Part shown: positions 43,917 to 53,071 of the stretch, in pieces
Numbering within the stretch: position 1 is the stretch's first letter
How the letters are laid out: the number at the start of each line of letters is the position of its first letter
Origin: Candidatus Kryptonium sp.
Lineage (GTDB): Bacteria; Bacteroidota; Ignavibacteria; Kryptoniales; Kryptoniaceae
DNA: 54,332 bases
NCBI GenBank assembly: GCA_025060635.1
Contig: JANXBN010000003.1
Location: forward strand, 1 to 54,332
Direction: 5' to 3'
Made by a program: the position numbers and the translations under genes
The notes under the pieces: generated by a model
What the model was told of the DNA's origin: nothing
The model's input: the letters and a program-made list of their open reading frames with translations, nothing else
Database searches by the model: none

Positions 43917-46124
43917 ATGCTCTATTTCCTTTTACTTATTTTCTCAACGCTTTCATTGTTTTCCCAGCCGAAATTTGAAAATGGTTTTGTCGTATTTAAC
44001 CTTTATGCGCCAGATGCTAAATCTGTTGCTGTTGCAGGAGATTTCAATGGATGGAAAAGAGATGATTTCTTAACAAAAGATGAAAATGGTTTTTGGAAAG
44101 GGAGATTTAAAATTAAGCCTGGTCTCTATCAGTATAAGTTCATAGTTGATGGCAAATGGATTTTGGATCCAAACAATCCTGTGAAAGTTGAAAATTTTAA
44201 CAGGACTGACTTCAACTCTGTTTTTGTGTTGTCTTACGATTGGAAAATTTTGTTTCAAACTGAACCTGACGCAAGACCGAACCCACAAGATGTTTATCCT
44301 AAAACGAATAAAATCTATTTGAACATAATTTGGCATCAACACCAACCATCATATCTTGACCCCGAGAAAGATGAACTTCAAGGTCCCTGGGTTAGAACAC
44401 ACGGGACGAAAGATTACTACGATATGGCAAGTTTACTTGAAGAATATCCGGATGTCCATGTAACGATAAACTTAACATCGTCGTTGCTGTATCAATTGAA
44501 CGAATACTATGTTAAGAGACTAAAACCATACTTTGACCCGAGGAGAAATAGAATTGATGCTGTGCGGTATTTTAAAGATGGGGTAAAAACTGATCCTTGG
44601 ATTGATTTGATGTTAAAAGATACGAAAAATTTTACAGAGAATGATCTTGGCTATGTTTACAAAAACTCGTGGAGCTGTTTCAGCGTAAGCGAAGTCGTAA
44701 TGAGTAGATTTCCCGAATACGAGCAATTGAAAAATAAAGATCCGAAAACTTACACAGTTGACGATATCAGGAAGATCAAATTTTTCTTCTATCTTTCAAA
44801 TTTTGATCCTGATTTTTTAAATAGAAAGGTGAAACTTGCAAACGGATACGAAGTTGACTTGACAGATCTCGTGGAGAAAAGGGAAGGGAAATACTATCTC
44901 AAAAAAGAGATAACTGAGGACGACTGCAACAGAATAGTAGCTGAGACATACAAAATCTTATCAGCAGTGATACCAGTCCATAAAAAATTGATGTATGATC
45001 CAGTCAAACGAACTGGACAGATTGAGGTCATAACGACACCTTTTTATCATCCGATCTTGCCGTTGATTTACAATTCCGATATCGCGAAAGTTTGTCAGCC
45101 AAATGATAAACTTCCGGAGAGATTTAGCTATCCAGAAGACGCAGATGCTCAAGTCAAAAAATCAATTTCGTATTATGAAAAAATCTTCGGTAGGAAACCT
45201 TTCGGTATGTGGCCAGCTGAAGGTTCAGTTTCCGAGCAAGTTGTATCTGTCTTTGTAAGAAATGGAATAAAATGGATCGCAACTGATGAGAAGGTTCTTC
45301 AGAAGTCAAAACCTAACGATCAACCACCATATTATCCATATTTTGTTGATGAGGACAGCGCTATTGGGAAGAAAGATGAATCTAAATCGTTATTAATCGT
45401 TTTCAGAGACACCCGCTTATCAGATGCGGTTGGATTTACTTACCAAAACTATGACCCTGAAGTAGCAGCGGACGATTTTATAAGATATGTTTTAAGCTTT
45501 GCACCAAGTGATCCAAACGAGGAAAGATTGATTTCAGTTATCCTTGACGGAGAAAATGCCTGGGAATGGTATAGAAAAGATGAGGATGGGAAGGAGTTTT
45601 TAAGAGCACTTTACAGGAAATTAAGTAAATTATACAAAGAAGGACAAATTATCACTGTCACGATGAGCGAATGGATATTTGGAAACCCAAATCGTGGAAT
45701 AAAACCACATAAAATTACTTCGCATCAAGAGCTTGAGCCACTTTGGCCTGGTAGCTGGATCAATGCAAATTTTGACACTTGGATCGGAGAGGAAGAAGAA
45801 AATTTTGCGTGGGAATATCTTTTGAAAGTGAGAAGAGATATTCAAAGATTGAAAATTCCGCAACCGAATCCATTTGCAAGTGTACCACAATTCGGAACTA
45901 AAAAGTATTACGAATATAGAGCTTGGGAATCGCTTTACTCCGCAGAAGGTAGTGATTGGTTTTGGTGGTATGGAGGAGATCAAACTGCTTTAGGTGGCGA
46001 TGATCCATTTGATGTCGGATTTAGAACACATCTTATCAATGTGTATAAATTTTTGAAAAAAGCAGGCTATAAAGTTGAAATTCCCGATTTTCTATCAAAG
46101 CCAATTTTGAAGGACAAAAGATGA
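43917..46124 (+). CDS. GH57 family glycoside hydrolase with N-terminal starch-binding module
   Basis: The 735-residue protein has a signal peptide (about 1-17, LYFLLLIFSTLSLFSQ), a CBM48/AMPK-type glycogen-binding module (about 20-105: SVAVAGDFNGWKRDD, LYQYKFIVDGKWILDP) and a GH57 domain. GH57 motifs are HQHQP (140-144), WPAEGSVSEQ with the nucleophile Glu 435, and DGENAWEWY with the acid Asp 544. GH57 includes alpha-amylases, amylopullulanases and branching enzymes; the size and motifs fit an amylopullulanase-like member. There is no T9SS sorting domain, so the protein should remain in the periplasm. The MalE gene overlaps its stop by ATGA, which links its production to uptake. Confidence 0.92.
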   Translation: MLYFLLLIFSTLSLFSQPKFENGFVVFNLYAPDAKSVAVAGDFNGWKRDDFLTKDENGFWKGRFKIKPGLYQYKFIVDGKWILDPNNPVKVENFNRTDFNSVFVLSYDWKILFQTEPDARPNPQDVYPKTNKIYLNIIWHQHQPSYLDPEKDELQGPWVRTHGTKDYYDMASLLEEYPDVHVTINLTSSLLYQLNEYYVKRLKPYFDPRRNRIDAVRYFKDGVKTDPWIDLMLKDTKNFTENDLGYVYKNSWSCFSVSEVVMSRFPEYEQLKNKDPKTYTVDDIRKIKFFFYLSNFDPDFLNRKVKLANGYEVDLTDLVEKREGKYYLKKEITEDDCNRIVAETYKILSAVIPVHKKLMYDPVKRTGQIEVITTPFYHPILPLIYNSDIAKVCQPNDKLPERFSYPEDADAQVKKSISYYEKIFGRKPFGMWPAEGSVSEQVVSVFVRNGIKWIATDEKVLQKSKPNDQPPYYPYFVDEDSAIGKKDESKSLLIVFRDTRLSDAVGFTYQNYDPEVAADDFIRYVLSFAPSDPNEERLISVILDGENAWEWYRKDEDGKEFLRALYRKLSKLYKEGQIITVTMSEWIFGNPNRGIKPHKITSHQELEPLWPGSWINANFDTWIGEEEENFAWEYLLKVRRDIQRLKIPQPNPFASVPQFGTKKYYEYRAWESLYSAEGSDWFWWYGGDQTALGGDDPFDVGFRTHLINVYKFLKKAGYKVEIPDFLSKPILKDKR

Positions 46125-47350
46125 GATGGAACTTCTTATTAATTTTCGTTGCGATTTTCATACTTGTATCATGCTCAAATGAGGACGCTGGGAAAATTAG
46201 AATAGTTATTTGGCATCAGAAGCCTCCGGGCGAAAGAGATATACTTGAGCAAGCAATAAAGCGCTATATGGAAACTCATCCGAATGTAAAGATTATAGCT
46301 CTTTACAAGGAAACGGAAGAATTACGATCTGCTTACATTATCTCTGCAATTGCTGGCAAAGGACCTGATTTGGTCTATGGACCAAGCGATCAAGTTGGAC
46401 CTTTTGAACTTCTTAAAATTATAAGACCACTTGAGGAAATTTTTGACACAAGTTTTCTAAATCAGTTTGATCCAAGGGGCTTGTTGTGGTATAAGGGACA
46501 TTTATATCAAATCGGGGATCAAATTGGAAATCATCTTTTTCTTTTGTACAACAAGGATCTCGTTAAAAAACCACCTCAAACAATGAATGAATTAATCCAA
46601 ATTGGAAAGGAGCTGACGAAAGATTTTGATGGTGATGGCAAGATTGATCAATATGGTCTTGTGTGGAATTATACTGAGCCGTTCTTTTTTATTCCGTTTT
46701 TAACTGGCTTTGGTGGTTGGATCATGGACTCCTTAGGAAACCCGACATTGGACACTGAAGCAACGGTAAAAGCTCTTAAGCTCGTGCGCGATTTAAGGGA
46801 TGTGCACAAAATTATACCTCGTGAGTGTGATTACAACACTGCCGATGCTTTGTTCAAGGAAGGTAGAGCTGGAATGCTTATAAACGGACCATGGTCAATC
46901 GGTGGATATAAAAAAGCTGGTGTTAACTTTGGGATAACACGAATACCCAAGGTTGATGAAACAGGACTTTGGCCTGCTCCGATGATTTCAATAAAAGGAT
47001 ATTCTATAAATGTAAATGTTGATGAAAAGAAACTACCATATGTCGTTGACCTGTTTAAATATCTCGTCAGCGAGGAAGTCCAACTTGAGCTTACGAAAGC
47101 TCTTGGGACAATTCCGACGAATAAAAAAGCTCTTGAAAATGAAGATGTAAAGAAAAATACACTTGTTCAATCTTCGTTATGGCAAGCTGAAGTTGGGAGG
47201 CCGATGCCTGTTGTTCCAGAGCTTCGTGCAATTTGGGATTCAATGCGCCCATATTATCAAGCTGTACTTGGTGGCACAATGACGCCAGAAGAAGCAAGCA
47301 TAGGAATGCAACAACTTGCGATAAAAAAAATTGAAGAGATGAATGAGTAG
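46121..47350 (+). CDS. malE: Maltodextrin-type ABC transporter substrate-binding lipoprotein
   Basis: The 409-residue protein has a lipoprotein signal ending in ILVSC (Cys 18). It belongs to the family 1 extracellular solute-binding proteins: IRIVIWHQKPPGERDILEQAI, GKGPDLVYGPSDQVGPF, LFLLYNKDLVKKPPQTMNEL, FKEGRAGMLINGPWSIGGYK and TKALGTIPTNKKAL. It should bind maltose or maltodextrin in the periplasm, anchored to the inner or outer membrane. Binding specificity is inferred from the gene order. Its ATG overlaps the GH57 stop and its stop overlaps the malF start, so GH57, malE and malF are closely coupled. Confidence 0.93.
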   Translation: MRWNFLLIFVAIFILVSCSNEDAGKIRIVIWHQKPPGERDILEQAIKRYMETHPNVKIIALYKETEELRSAYIISAIAGKGPDLVYGPSDQVGPFELLKIIRPLEEIFDTSFLNQFDPRGLLWYKGHLYQIGDQIGNHLFLLYNKDLVKKPPQTMNELIQIGKELTKDFDGDGKIDQYGLVWNYTEPFFFIPFLTGFGGWIMDSLGNPTLDTEATVKALKLVRDLRDVHKIIPRECDYNTADALFKEGRAGMLINGPWSIGGYKKAGVNFGITRIPKVDETGLWPAPMISIKGYSINVNVDEKKLPYVVDLFKYLVSEEVQLELTKALGTIPTNKKALENEDVKKNTLVQSSLWQAEVGRPMPVVPELRAIWDSMRPYYQAVLGGTMTPEEASIGMQQLAIKKIEEMNE

Positions 47351-48224
47351 AAGAACATTATTCATACTTGCCTTTCTTCTTCCAGCGTTGATTATAATGT
47401 TCGGAGTTATAGTGTATCCTTTCTTTTATAACATCGTTCTCTCGTTTTCAAATATGAGCCTGCGCCATTTTAGGGATTGGAAGATAATTGGATTCAAGCA
47501 ATATGTCAAGGTCTTTAGCGAAAATACTTTCTATGTTGTTTTTTTGAAAACATTGATCTGGACATTTGTAAATGTCACTTTCCATGTTATCATCGGTGTT
47601 TTTCTTGCTTTAATCTTGAACAGAAAATCAATAAAATTCAAGCCAATTTTTAGGACACTTTTAATTTTACCTTGGGCGATTCCGCAGGTTATAACTGCTT
47701 TGACTTGGCGAAGCATGTTTAATTATGAATATGGTGCGATAAATATCTTTATCGCAAAGTATCTTAACATGTCACCAGTTGAATGGCTATTGAGACCTTT
47801 TGAAGCGTTCACTGCGTGTATTATAACGAATGTCTGGCTTGGTTTTCCTTTTATGATGGTCGTTGCACTCGGTGGATTACAAAGCATTCCACAAGAACTA
47901 TACGAAGCAGCGGATATTGATGGAGCATCGGCTTGGCAGAAGTTCAAAAACATAACATTACCATTCTTGAGGCCTGTGATGGCTCCAGCAATCACGCTTG
48001 GGATCATTTGGACTTTCAATAATCTCAATATCGTTTGGCTTGTTTCAAATGGAGGTGAACCAAGCGATCAAACACATATACTTGTTTCGTATGTTTATAA
48101 AGCAGCATTCAACCTTTATAGATATGGCTACGCAGCTGCTTTGTCAGTTGTGATATTCTTGATCTTGCTTGTCATCGGCATTTACTTCTTGAAGAAAACA
48201 AGAGCGGTTGAATCCGTATATTAA
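47343..48224 (+). CDS. malF: ABC sugar transporter permease (MalF/UgpA type)
   Basis: The 293-residue protein has six predicted membrane helices and the EAA loop EAADIDGASAWQKFKNITLP, the contact with the ATPase. It lacks the large periplasmic loop of E. coli MalF, as is usual outside enteric bacteria. It overlaps malE by 8 bases. No ATPase gene lies in the window, so a shared MsiK/UgpC-type ATPase elsewhere is expected. Confidence 0.94.
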   Translation: MSRRTLFILAFLLPALIIMFGVIVYPFFYNIVLSFSNMSLRHFRDWKIIGFKQYVKVFSENTFYVVFLKTLIWTFVNVTFHVIIGVFLALILNRKSIKFKPIFRTLLILPWAIPQVITALTWRSMFNYEYGAINIFIAKYLNMSPVEWLLRPFEAFTACIITNVWLGFPFMMVVALGGLQSIPQELYEAADIDGASAWQKFKNITLPFLRPVMAPAITLGIIWTFNNLNIVWLVSNGGEPSDQTHILVSYVYKAAFNLYRYGYAAALSVVIFLILLVIGIYFLKKTRAVESVY

Positions 48225-48244
48225 AAAGTAAAAATTTGCCTGCG

Positions 48245-49090
48245 ATGATGAATCGGCATAAAATAAAACAAATCCTGCTTGACAGTGCGACATATCTTTT
48301 TCTCATAATCTTTACACTTGTGGTTATTTATCCGATTTTAAATGTCATCAGTATTTCACTTAGACCTGCTGATAAACTTTTGTCAACATCTTTGAGAATT
48401 ATACCTGAAAATGCGACCCTGAACTCATATGTTCAACTTTTCACTTCCACACCATTTTTGAGATGGTTATTTAACTCAACTTTTGTTTCTGCTGTCGTGA
48501 TGTTAACTGGCGTGACACTTGCATCAACCGCGGGATACGCACTTTCAAGATTTAATTTCTGGGGGAAAAAAGCTGTGATGATCGGGATACTTATCACTCA
48601 AATGTTTCCTGCAACGATGTTGTTGCTTCCGCTTTACATCATGCTTATTAAGCTTCATCTTCTCAATAGTTATCTTGGTCTTATGATAGTTTATACATCA
48701 ACTGCGCTTCCTTTTTGTGTTTGGCAAATGAAGGGATATTATGATACGATCCCTGTAAGTTTGGAGGAAGCTGCACGAATTGATGGATGCAATCAGTTTC
48801 AAGCTTTTTACAAGGTCGTTTTCCCACTTGCTCTTCCGGCTTTGGTGATAACTGCTTTGTTTTCTTTCATGTCTGCCTGGGCTGAATATGTTGTAGCTGC
48901 TCAAATTTTGCAAGAACCAGAACTTTACACTCTTGCGATCGGGCTAAAGCAATTTGAGTCAAGCATGGCAACTGAATGGGGATTATACGCAGCTGGATCT
49001 TTAATTGTAAGCATTCCTGCCGTCTTGCTGTTTCTTATTTTGAGCAGATACCTAATATCTGGTCTAACGCTCGGAAGCGTTAAAGGTTAA
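48245..49090 (+). CDS. malG: ABC sugar transporter permease (MalG type)
   Basis: The 281-residue protein has six membrane helices and the EAA loop EEAARIDGCNQFQAFYKVVF with the following Pro. The C-terminus LISGLTLGSVKG is typical of MalG. ATG 48245 is chosen; ATG 48248 and an upstream TTG 48236 are in the same frame. It pairs with the MalF-like permease 20 bases upstream and closes the transporter. Confidence 0.94.
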   Translation: MMNRHKIKQILLDSATYLFLIIFTLVVIYPILNVISISLRPADKLLSTSLRIIPENATLNSYVQLFTSTPFLRWLFNSTFVSAVVMLTGVTLASTAGYALSRFNFWGKKAVMIGILITQMFPATMLLLPLYIMLIKLHLLNSYLGLMIVYTSTALPFCVWQMKGYYDTIPVSLEEAARIDGCNQFQAFYKVVFPLALPALVITALFSFMSAWAEYVVAAQILQEPELYTLAIGLKQFESSMATEWGLYAAGSLIVSIPAVLLFLILSRYLISGLTLGSVKG

Positions 49091-49113
49091 AAACAAAATT
49101 TTTCAAGCAAGGT

Positions 49114-49917
49114 ATGAAGATAAAAATCAACGGGATAAACATTGACTATAATTTCTACAAAGTTGAAGATTCACCAACCATCGTGTTCGTTCATGGTTTT
49201 CCGTTCAATCAAAAAATGTGGAATCCGCAAGTTGAATTTTTAAAAGGAAAGTGTTCAATTTTAACCTATGACGGTCGCGGACTTGGCGAAAGCGAATCAG
49301 GTGATGGACAGTTTATGTTTGAAAATTTAGTTGATGATTTTATTGAGTTGTTAAGAAATTTGAAAATTGAGAAAGTAGTTGCTTGTGGTTTGTCAATGGG
49401 GGGATATGTCATTTTAAGAGCTTATGAAAAACAACCATCAATGTTTCATGCTTTGATTTTGTGCGACACAAGAGCTGAAGCCGATGGAAATGAGGCAAAA
49501 TTACGAAGGGCACAAATGCTTCATATTCTCAAATTCCACGGCAAGGAAAAATTCGCCGATGAATTTATAAAAACGGTCCTATCTCCAAAAACTTTTGATG
49601 AAAAGAAAGAAATTGTCGCATTTGTTTACGATATGATAACTCAAAACGATGAAATTGGCATCGCAGGAAATCTAATTGCGCTTGCAACAAGAACTGATAC
49701 AGCACATATACTTGAAAAAATAGATGTCCCAGTTTTAATAGTTGTCGGTGAAGACGACGCCTTGACTCCACCGTCGCTTGCTCAATCACTTCACAGTAAG
49801 ATAAAGAACAGTCAACTTGTCGTAATTCCATCAGCTGGACATTTAAGCAATGTTGAAAACAGCGAAAAATTTAATGAAGCAATTACGAACTTTTTAAATC
49901 GTATTTGTCCAATTTAA
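49114..49917 (+). CDS. Alpha/beta-fold hydrolase
   Basis: The 267-residue protein has the complete alpha/beta hydrolase pattern. The oxyanion segment is VFVHGFPFNQKMW, the nucleophile elbow GLSMGG (Ser near residue 93), the acid Asp is in VVGEDDALTP and the His is in PSAGHLSN. It lacks a signal peptide, so it is cytoplasmic. Substrates in this family (esters, lactones, carboxy-enol-lactones) cannot be told from sequence. It starts 23 bases after malG, so it may be read through from the starch locus, but a functional link is not evident. Confidence 0.9.
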   Translation: MKIKINGINIDYNFYKVEDSPTIVFVHGFPFNQKMWNPQVEFLKGKCSILTYDGRGLGESESGDGQFMFENLVDDFIELLRNLKIEKVVACGLSMGGYVILRAYEKQPSMFHALILCDTRAEADGNEAKLRRAQMLHILKFHGKEKFADEFIKTVLSPKTFDEKKEIVAFVYDMITQNDEIGIAGNLIALATRTDTAHILEKIDVPVLIVVGEDDALTPPSLAQSLHSKIKNSQLVVIPSAGHLSNVENSEKFNEAITNFLNRICPI

Positions 49918-49962
49918 CATTGTAAAAATTTCGCATTTTGATAACACACAGTGAAGTCAAAT

Positions 49963-52257
49963 TCAATCACCATATTTTTCTCGCATTATCCTTGCGGTTT
50001 GAACGATATTTTGAAGCGACGGGATAACTTCTTCCCAATTTCTGGTTTTTAAGCCACAATCAGGATTTATCCATATTAAATTTTTGTCAATAACTTTCAC
50101 AGATCTTTCTGCTATTTCAAGCATCTCTTCCACCGATGGAACTCTGGGCGAGTGGATGTCGTATACTCCTGGGCCGATCCCATGATCATAGTTAAAGTTT
50201 TCAAATGCATTAAGGATCTCTCCTTTGCTTCTTGATGCTTCAATCAAAATAACATCCGAATCCATTGCGTAGATGTATTCAATGATGTCATTGAATTCAG
50301 AGTAACACATATGAGTTTGGATTTGTGTCTCAGGCTTTACAGCTTCATTTGTCAATTTGAATGCTTTAACAGCCCAATCAAGATATTCTTTTTGTTTTGC
50401 TTTTTTAAGTGGTAGTCCTTCCCTAAAAGCTGGTTCATCAATTTGGATTACTTTTATTCCCGCCTTTTCAAGATCAAGGACTTCGTCTCTTAAAGCAAGA
50501 GCAATCTGATATGCGATTTCTTTCTTTGGAATGTCTTTTCTATAAAACGACCAATTTAGAATTGTAACGGGACCTGTTAGCATCCCTTTAACTGGTTTTG
50601 ATGTCAAAGATTGCGCGTATGATATTTCTTTCACTGTCATTGGTTCAGGTCTTGACACATCACCATATATTATTGGTGGACGAACATACCTTGTGCCGTA
50701 CGATTGAACCCATCCATTTTTGGTGAAGGCGAAACCTTTCATCTTTTGACCGAAGAATTCAACCATGTCAGACCTCTCAAATTCGCCATGGACTAAGACA
50801 TCTAATCCAATTTTTTCTTGAATTTCAATTGCATTTTTAATTTGCTCTTTGATGAAATTTTCGTATTCCTCTTTTGAAATTTTGCCAGTGTTGAAATCTG
50901 CTCTCGCTTTTCTTACTTCTTTTGTCTGCGGGAAGCTTCCTATAGTCGTGGTTGGAAACTTTGGAAGCCCAAGAAGTGAAACTTGTTTTTTGTATCTTTC
51001 GGTGAATGGAGTTTTTCTTCCGATTTCCTCTTCATTTATTTGAGATACCTTTCTTCTAACTTCCTCATCTCTAAATTCATCTATCAACATTTGAAGGTTT
51101 TGTTGCGGGATGGGATAATTTTCATTGAAAATTTTTTTTAGAATCTTAAGCTCGTCAAGTCGTTCGTTTGCAAACGAAAGCAATTGAATTAACCTGTCAT
51201 CAAGATGTCCCTTTTCAGGTTCAAGCGAGATAGGAAGATGAAAAAGCGGTGATGAATTTGAGAGAATTAATCTATCCTCACTTACAAACTTAGTTAATTC
51301 GTTTATGAAGTTAACAGTTTTTTGAAAATCAATTTTCCAAGGATCACGCCCCGAGATGACCCCAGCTATAAGTTTCTTATCTGTGGGGAAACCGTGCTTT
51401 TTTATATTCTCAAAGTTTTCATCGTTTACAGTGAAATCAAACCCAATTCCGTGGACTGGAAGCTCAAAAGCAACTTTTTCGTAGTTAGACAAGCTTTCAT
51501 AATAAGTATGCACAAAAATTTCAATCTGCTTAAGTCCGTCTGTCAAAATTTTATATGACTCAATTAGAATCTCAATATCATTGTCGCTTAAGTCAAGCAC
51601 AAGAGCTGGCTCATCAAGTTGGATTGTTTTGACACCGTTTGTTTCAAGCTCTTTTAAAATTTGGTTATAAATTTTTGATGCAGAGAAAACAAGATCTTTG
51701 AATTTATCGCTCTCGTATGCTCTTATCATTTGAGTTAAAAGCGTTCCTTCTTGCTTTTGTGGTATTTTGCCAAGCCAGATATATGTAAATGGGCCGATTA
51801 AAACTGGCTTCGTTTCAATGCCAAGTTTCTCTTTCGCAAACCTGTATGATTCAAGTGGGCGATTTTTTAAAAGTTTAAACTCTGCTTCAAATTCTGGAAC
51901 GATGTAGTGATAGTTTGTATCAAACCACTTCGTCATCTCACAGGCAATTGCGGTTTTACTGCCACGAGCCATAGCAAAGTATGTGTCAAGATCTAAAGTT
52001 TCACCGAACCTCTTCGGAACGACGCCAAGCATGGTTGATATGTCAAGTATGAAATCATAAAGTGAAAAGTCATTTGATGGAATGTAATCAAGTTCTGCAT
52101 CCTTCAATATGGACAGACGCTGTAGTTGAATTTTTTCAGCTTCTGTGTAAAGTTGTTCTCTTGTGATTTCTCCAGCCCAGTAGCTTTCCACAATTTTTTT
52201 AAGTTCTCTGTTCGGTCCTATTTTGGGATATCCGAAAGCGGTCGTCTTTATTGCCAT
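49963..52257 (-). CDS. metE: Cobalamin-independent methionine synthase MetE
   Basis: The 764-residue protein is full length for MetE, which transfers the methyl group from methyltetrahydrofolate to homocysteine. It has both halves: N-terminal FGYPKIGPNRELKKIVESYW and C-terminal TTIGSFPQTKEVRKAR, HGEFERSDMVEFFG and IQIDEPAFREGLPL. The zinc ligands are the His and Cys of THMCYSEF, a Glu, and the Cys of INPDCGLKTR. A reverse promoter (52291-52319) gives a short leader of about 27 bases, so there is no room for a SAM or B12 riboswitch. It is divergent from the Crp-like regulator gene. Confidence 0.97.
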   Translation of the reverse strand: MAIKTTAFGYPKIGPNRELKKIVESYWAGEITREQLYTEAEKIQLQRLSILKDAELDYIPSNDFSLYDFILDISTMLGVVPKRFGETLDLDTYFAMARGSKTAIACEMTKWFDTNYHYIVPEFEAEFKLLKNRPLESYRFAKEKLGIETKPVLIGPFTYIWLGKIPQKQEGTLLTQMIRAYESDKFKDLVFSASKIYNQILKELETNGVKTIQLDEPALVLDLSDNDIEILIESYKILTDGLKQIEIFVHTYYESLSNYEKVAFELPVHGIGFDFTVNDENFENIKKHGFPTDKKLIAGVISGRDPWKIDFQKTVNFINELTKFVSEDRLILSNSSPLFHLPISLEPEKGHLDDRLIQLLSFANERLDELKILKKIFNENYPIPQQNLQMLIDEFRDEEVRRKVSQINEEEIGRKTPFTERYKKQVSLLGLPKFPTTTIGSFPQTKEVRKARADFNTGKISKEEYENFIKEQIKNAIEIQEKIGLDVLVHGEFERSDMVEFFGQKMKGFAFTKNGWVQSYGTRYVRPPIIYGDVSRPEPMTVKEISYAQSLTSKPVKGMLTGPVTILNWSFYRKDIPKKEIAYQIALALRDEVLDLEKAGIKVIQIDEPAFREGLPLKKAKQKEYLDWAVKAFKLTNEAVKPETQIQTHMCYSEFNDIIEYIYAMDSDVILIEASRSKGEILNAFENFNYDHGIGPGVYDIHSPRVPSVEEMLEIAERSVKVIDKNLIWINPDCGLKTRNWEEVIPSLQNIVQTARIMREKYGD

Positions 52258-52290
52258 AGTTTTTTAGCTTTGTTTTTGAAGCTTGCTGAA

Positions 52291-52319
52291 ATTATACAAA
52301 AAAGAAACTGCTTTTGCAA
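52291..52319 (-). promoter_or_regulatory. metE promoter
   Basis: On the reverse strand, TTGCAA (52314-52319), a 17-bp spacer and TATAAT (52291-52296), the best -10 in the window. The predicted start is about 27 bases before the metE ATG. Confidence 0.7.
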
Positions 52320-52322
52320 AAG
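52311..52322. promoter_or_regulatory. Perfect 12-bp palindrome over the metE -35
   Basis: CTTTTGCAAAAG is a perfect palindrome that covers the metE -35 element and lies 11 bases upstream of the -35 of the divergent regulator gene. It is a candidate binding site for a dimeric regulator. Confidence 0.4.
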
Positions 52323-52332
52323 TTTTGTCTTC

Positions 52333-52361
52333 TTGCTTTTAATCCTTTCAAAAGTTATATT
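52333..52361 (+). promoter_or_regulatory. Probable promoter of the Crp/Fnr-family gene
   Basis: TTGCTT (52333-52338), a 17-bp spacer and TATATT (52356-52361). The predicted start near 52368 leaves a 20-base leader before ATG 52388. Confidence 0.55.
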
Positions 52362-52387
52362 ACTAAAAAACCAATTTTTACTTGCCT

Positions 52388-53071
52388 ATGATTGAGGATA
52401 TAAGCTTTCTCAGAAATGTTTCAATCTTTGAAGAACTTCCCGAGAGAGATCTTGAGAAGATAGCAAATCTCGGGACAAGAAAGACATTTTCAAAGGGAAA
52501 TGTGATTTTGATGGAAGACGAGATCGGAAGCGCGCTTTTCATAATAATTAACGGCAAGGTGAAGGTCTCAAGATTGGATGAAACAGGCAGAGAAGTTATA
52601 CTTTCAATTCTTGGTCCGGGCGAGGTTTTTGGTGAAATGTCCCTTCTTGATGGAATGAAACGCTCAGCAACTGTTTCAGCTCTTACTGATACCGAGGTTT
52701 TGATAATCTATAGAGATGATTTTTTAAATTTGTTGAGTAAATATCCGCAAATTGCAATTTCGCTGTTGAGGGAACTTGCACAAAGATTAAGGAAAGCTGA
52801 TATGCAAATAAAGAGTTTATCCCTGAAGGACGCCGAGGGGAGAATAGGTTGTGTTTTAATTATGCTTGCTGATGATCTTGGAAAAATGTACAAGGGGAAA
52901 GTGATCGTTGAAGAAATCCCAACCCAACAAGATCTCGCAAATATGGCGGGGACATCAAGAGAAACTGTGTCAAGAATTTTATCAAAATTTGAAAAACAAG
53001 GGCTCATCAAAGTTGAGGGTAGAACTCTTATGATCCTTGAATATGAAAAAATGAAGAAAATGTTTAAGTGA
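52388..53071 (+). CDS. Crp/Fnr-family transcriptional regulator
   Basis: The 227-residue protein has an N-terminal cyclic-nucleotide-binding-like domain (about 10-125; GEVFGEMSLLDGMKRSATVSA is the phosphate-binding cassette and retains the Arg-Ser pair that binds cAMP in Crp) and a C-terminal winged helix (about 150-225; TQQDLANMAGTSRETVSRIL). There are no clustered Cys, so it is not an oxygen-sensing Fnr. Conserved GE-RSA suggests that a cyclic nucleotide or similar anion could bind. Start ATG 52388 is preferred to TTG 52382. Its stop overlaps the start of the PHP gene, which suggests a joint operon. Confidence 0.93.
   Translation: MIEDISFLRNVSIFEELPERDLEKIANLGTRKTFSKGNVILMEDEIGSALFIIINGKVKVSRLDETGREVILSILGPGEVFGEMSLLDGMKRSATVSALTDTEVLIIYRDDFLNLLSKYPQIAISLLRELAQRLRKADMQIKSLSLKDAEGRIGCVLIMLADDLGKMYKGKVIVEEIPTQQDLANMAGTSRETVSRILSKFEKQGLIKVEGRTLMILEYEKMKKMFK

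Noticed and set aside
27393-49090. SusD-like lipoprotein or MalK ATPase in the starch locus
   Set aside because: No protein here shows SusD TPR features with a lipobox after the receptor, and none has Walker A/LSGGQ motifs of an ABC ATPase.
52258-52290. SAM or cobalamin riboswitch before metE
   Set aside because: The promoter leaves a leader of about 27 bases, too short for either riboswitch, and no conserved core was seen.
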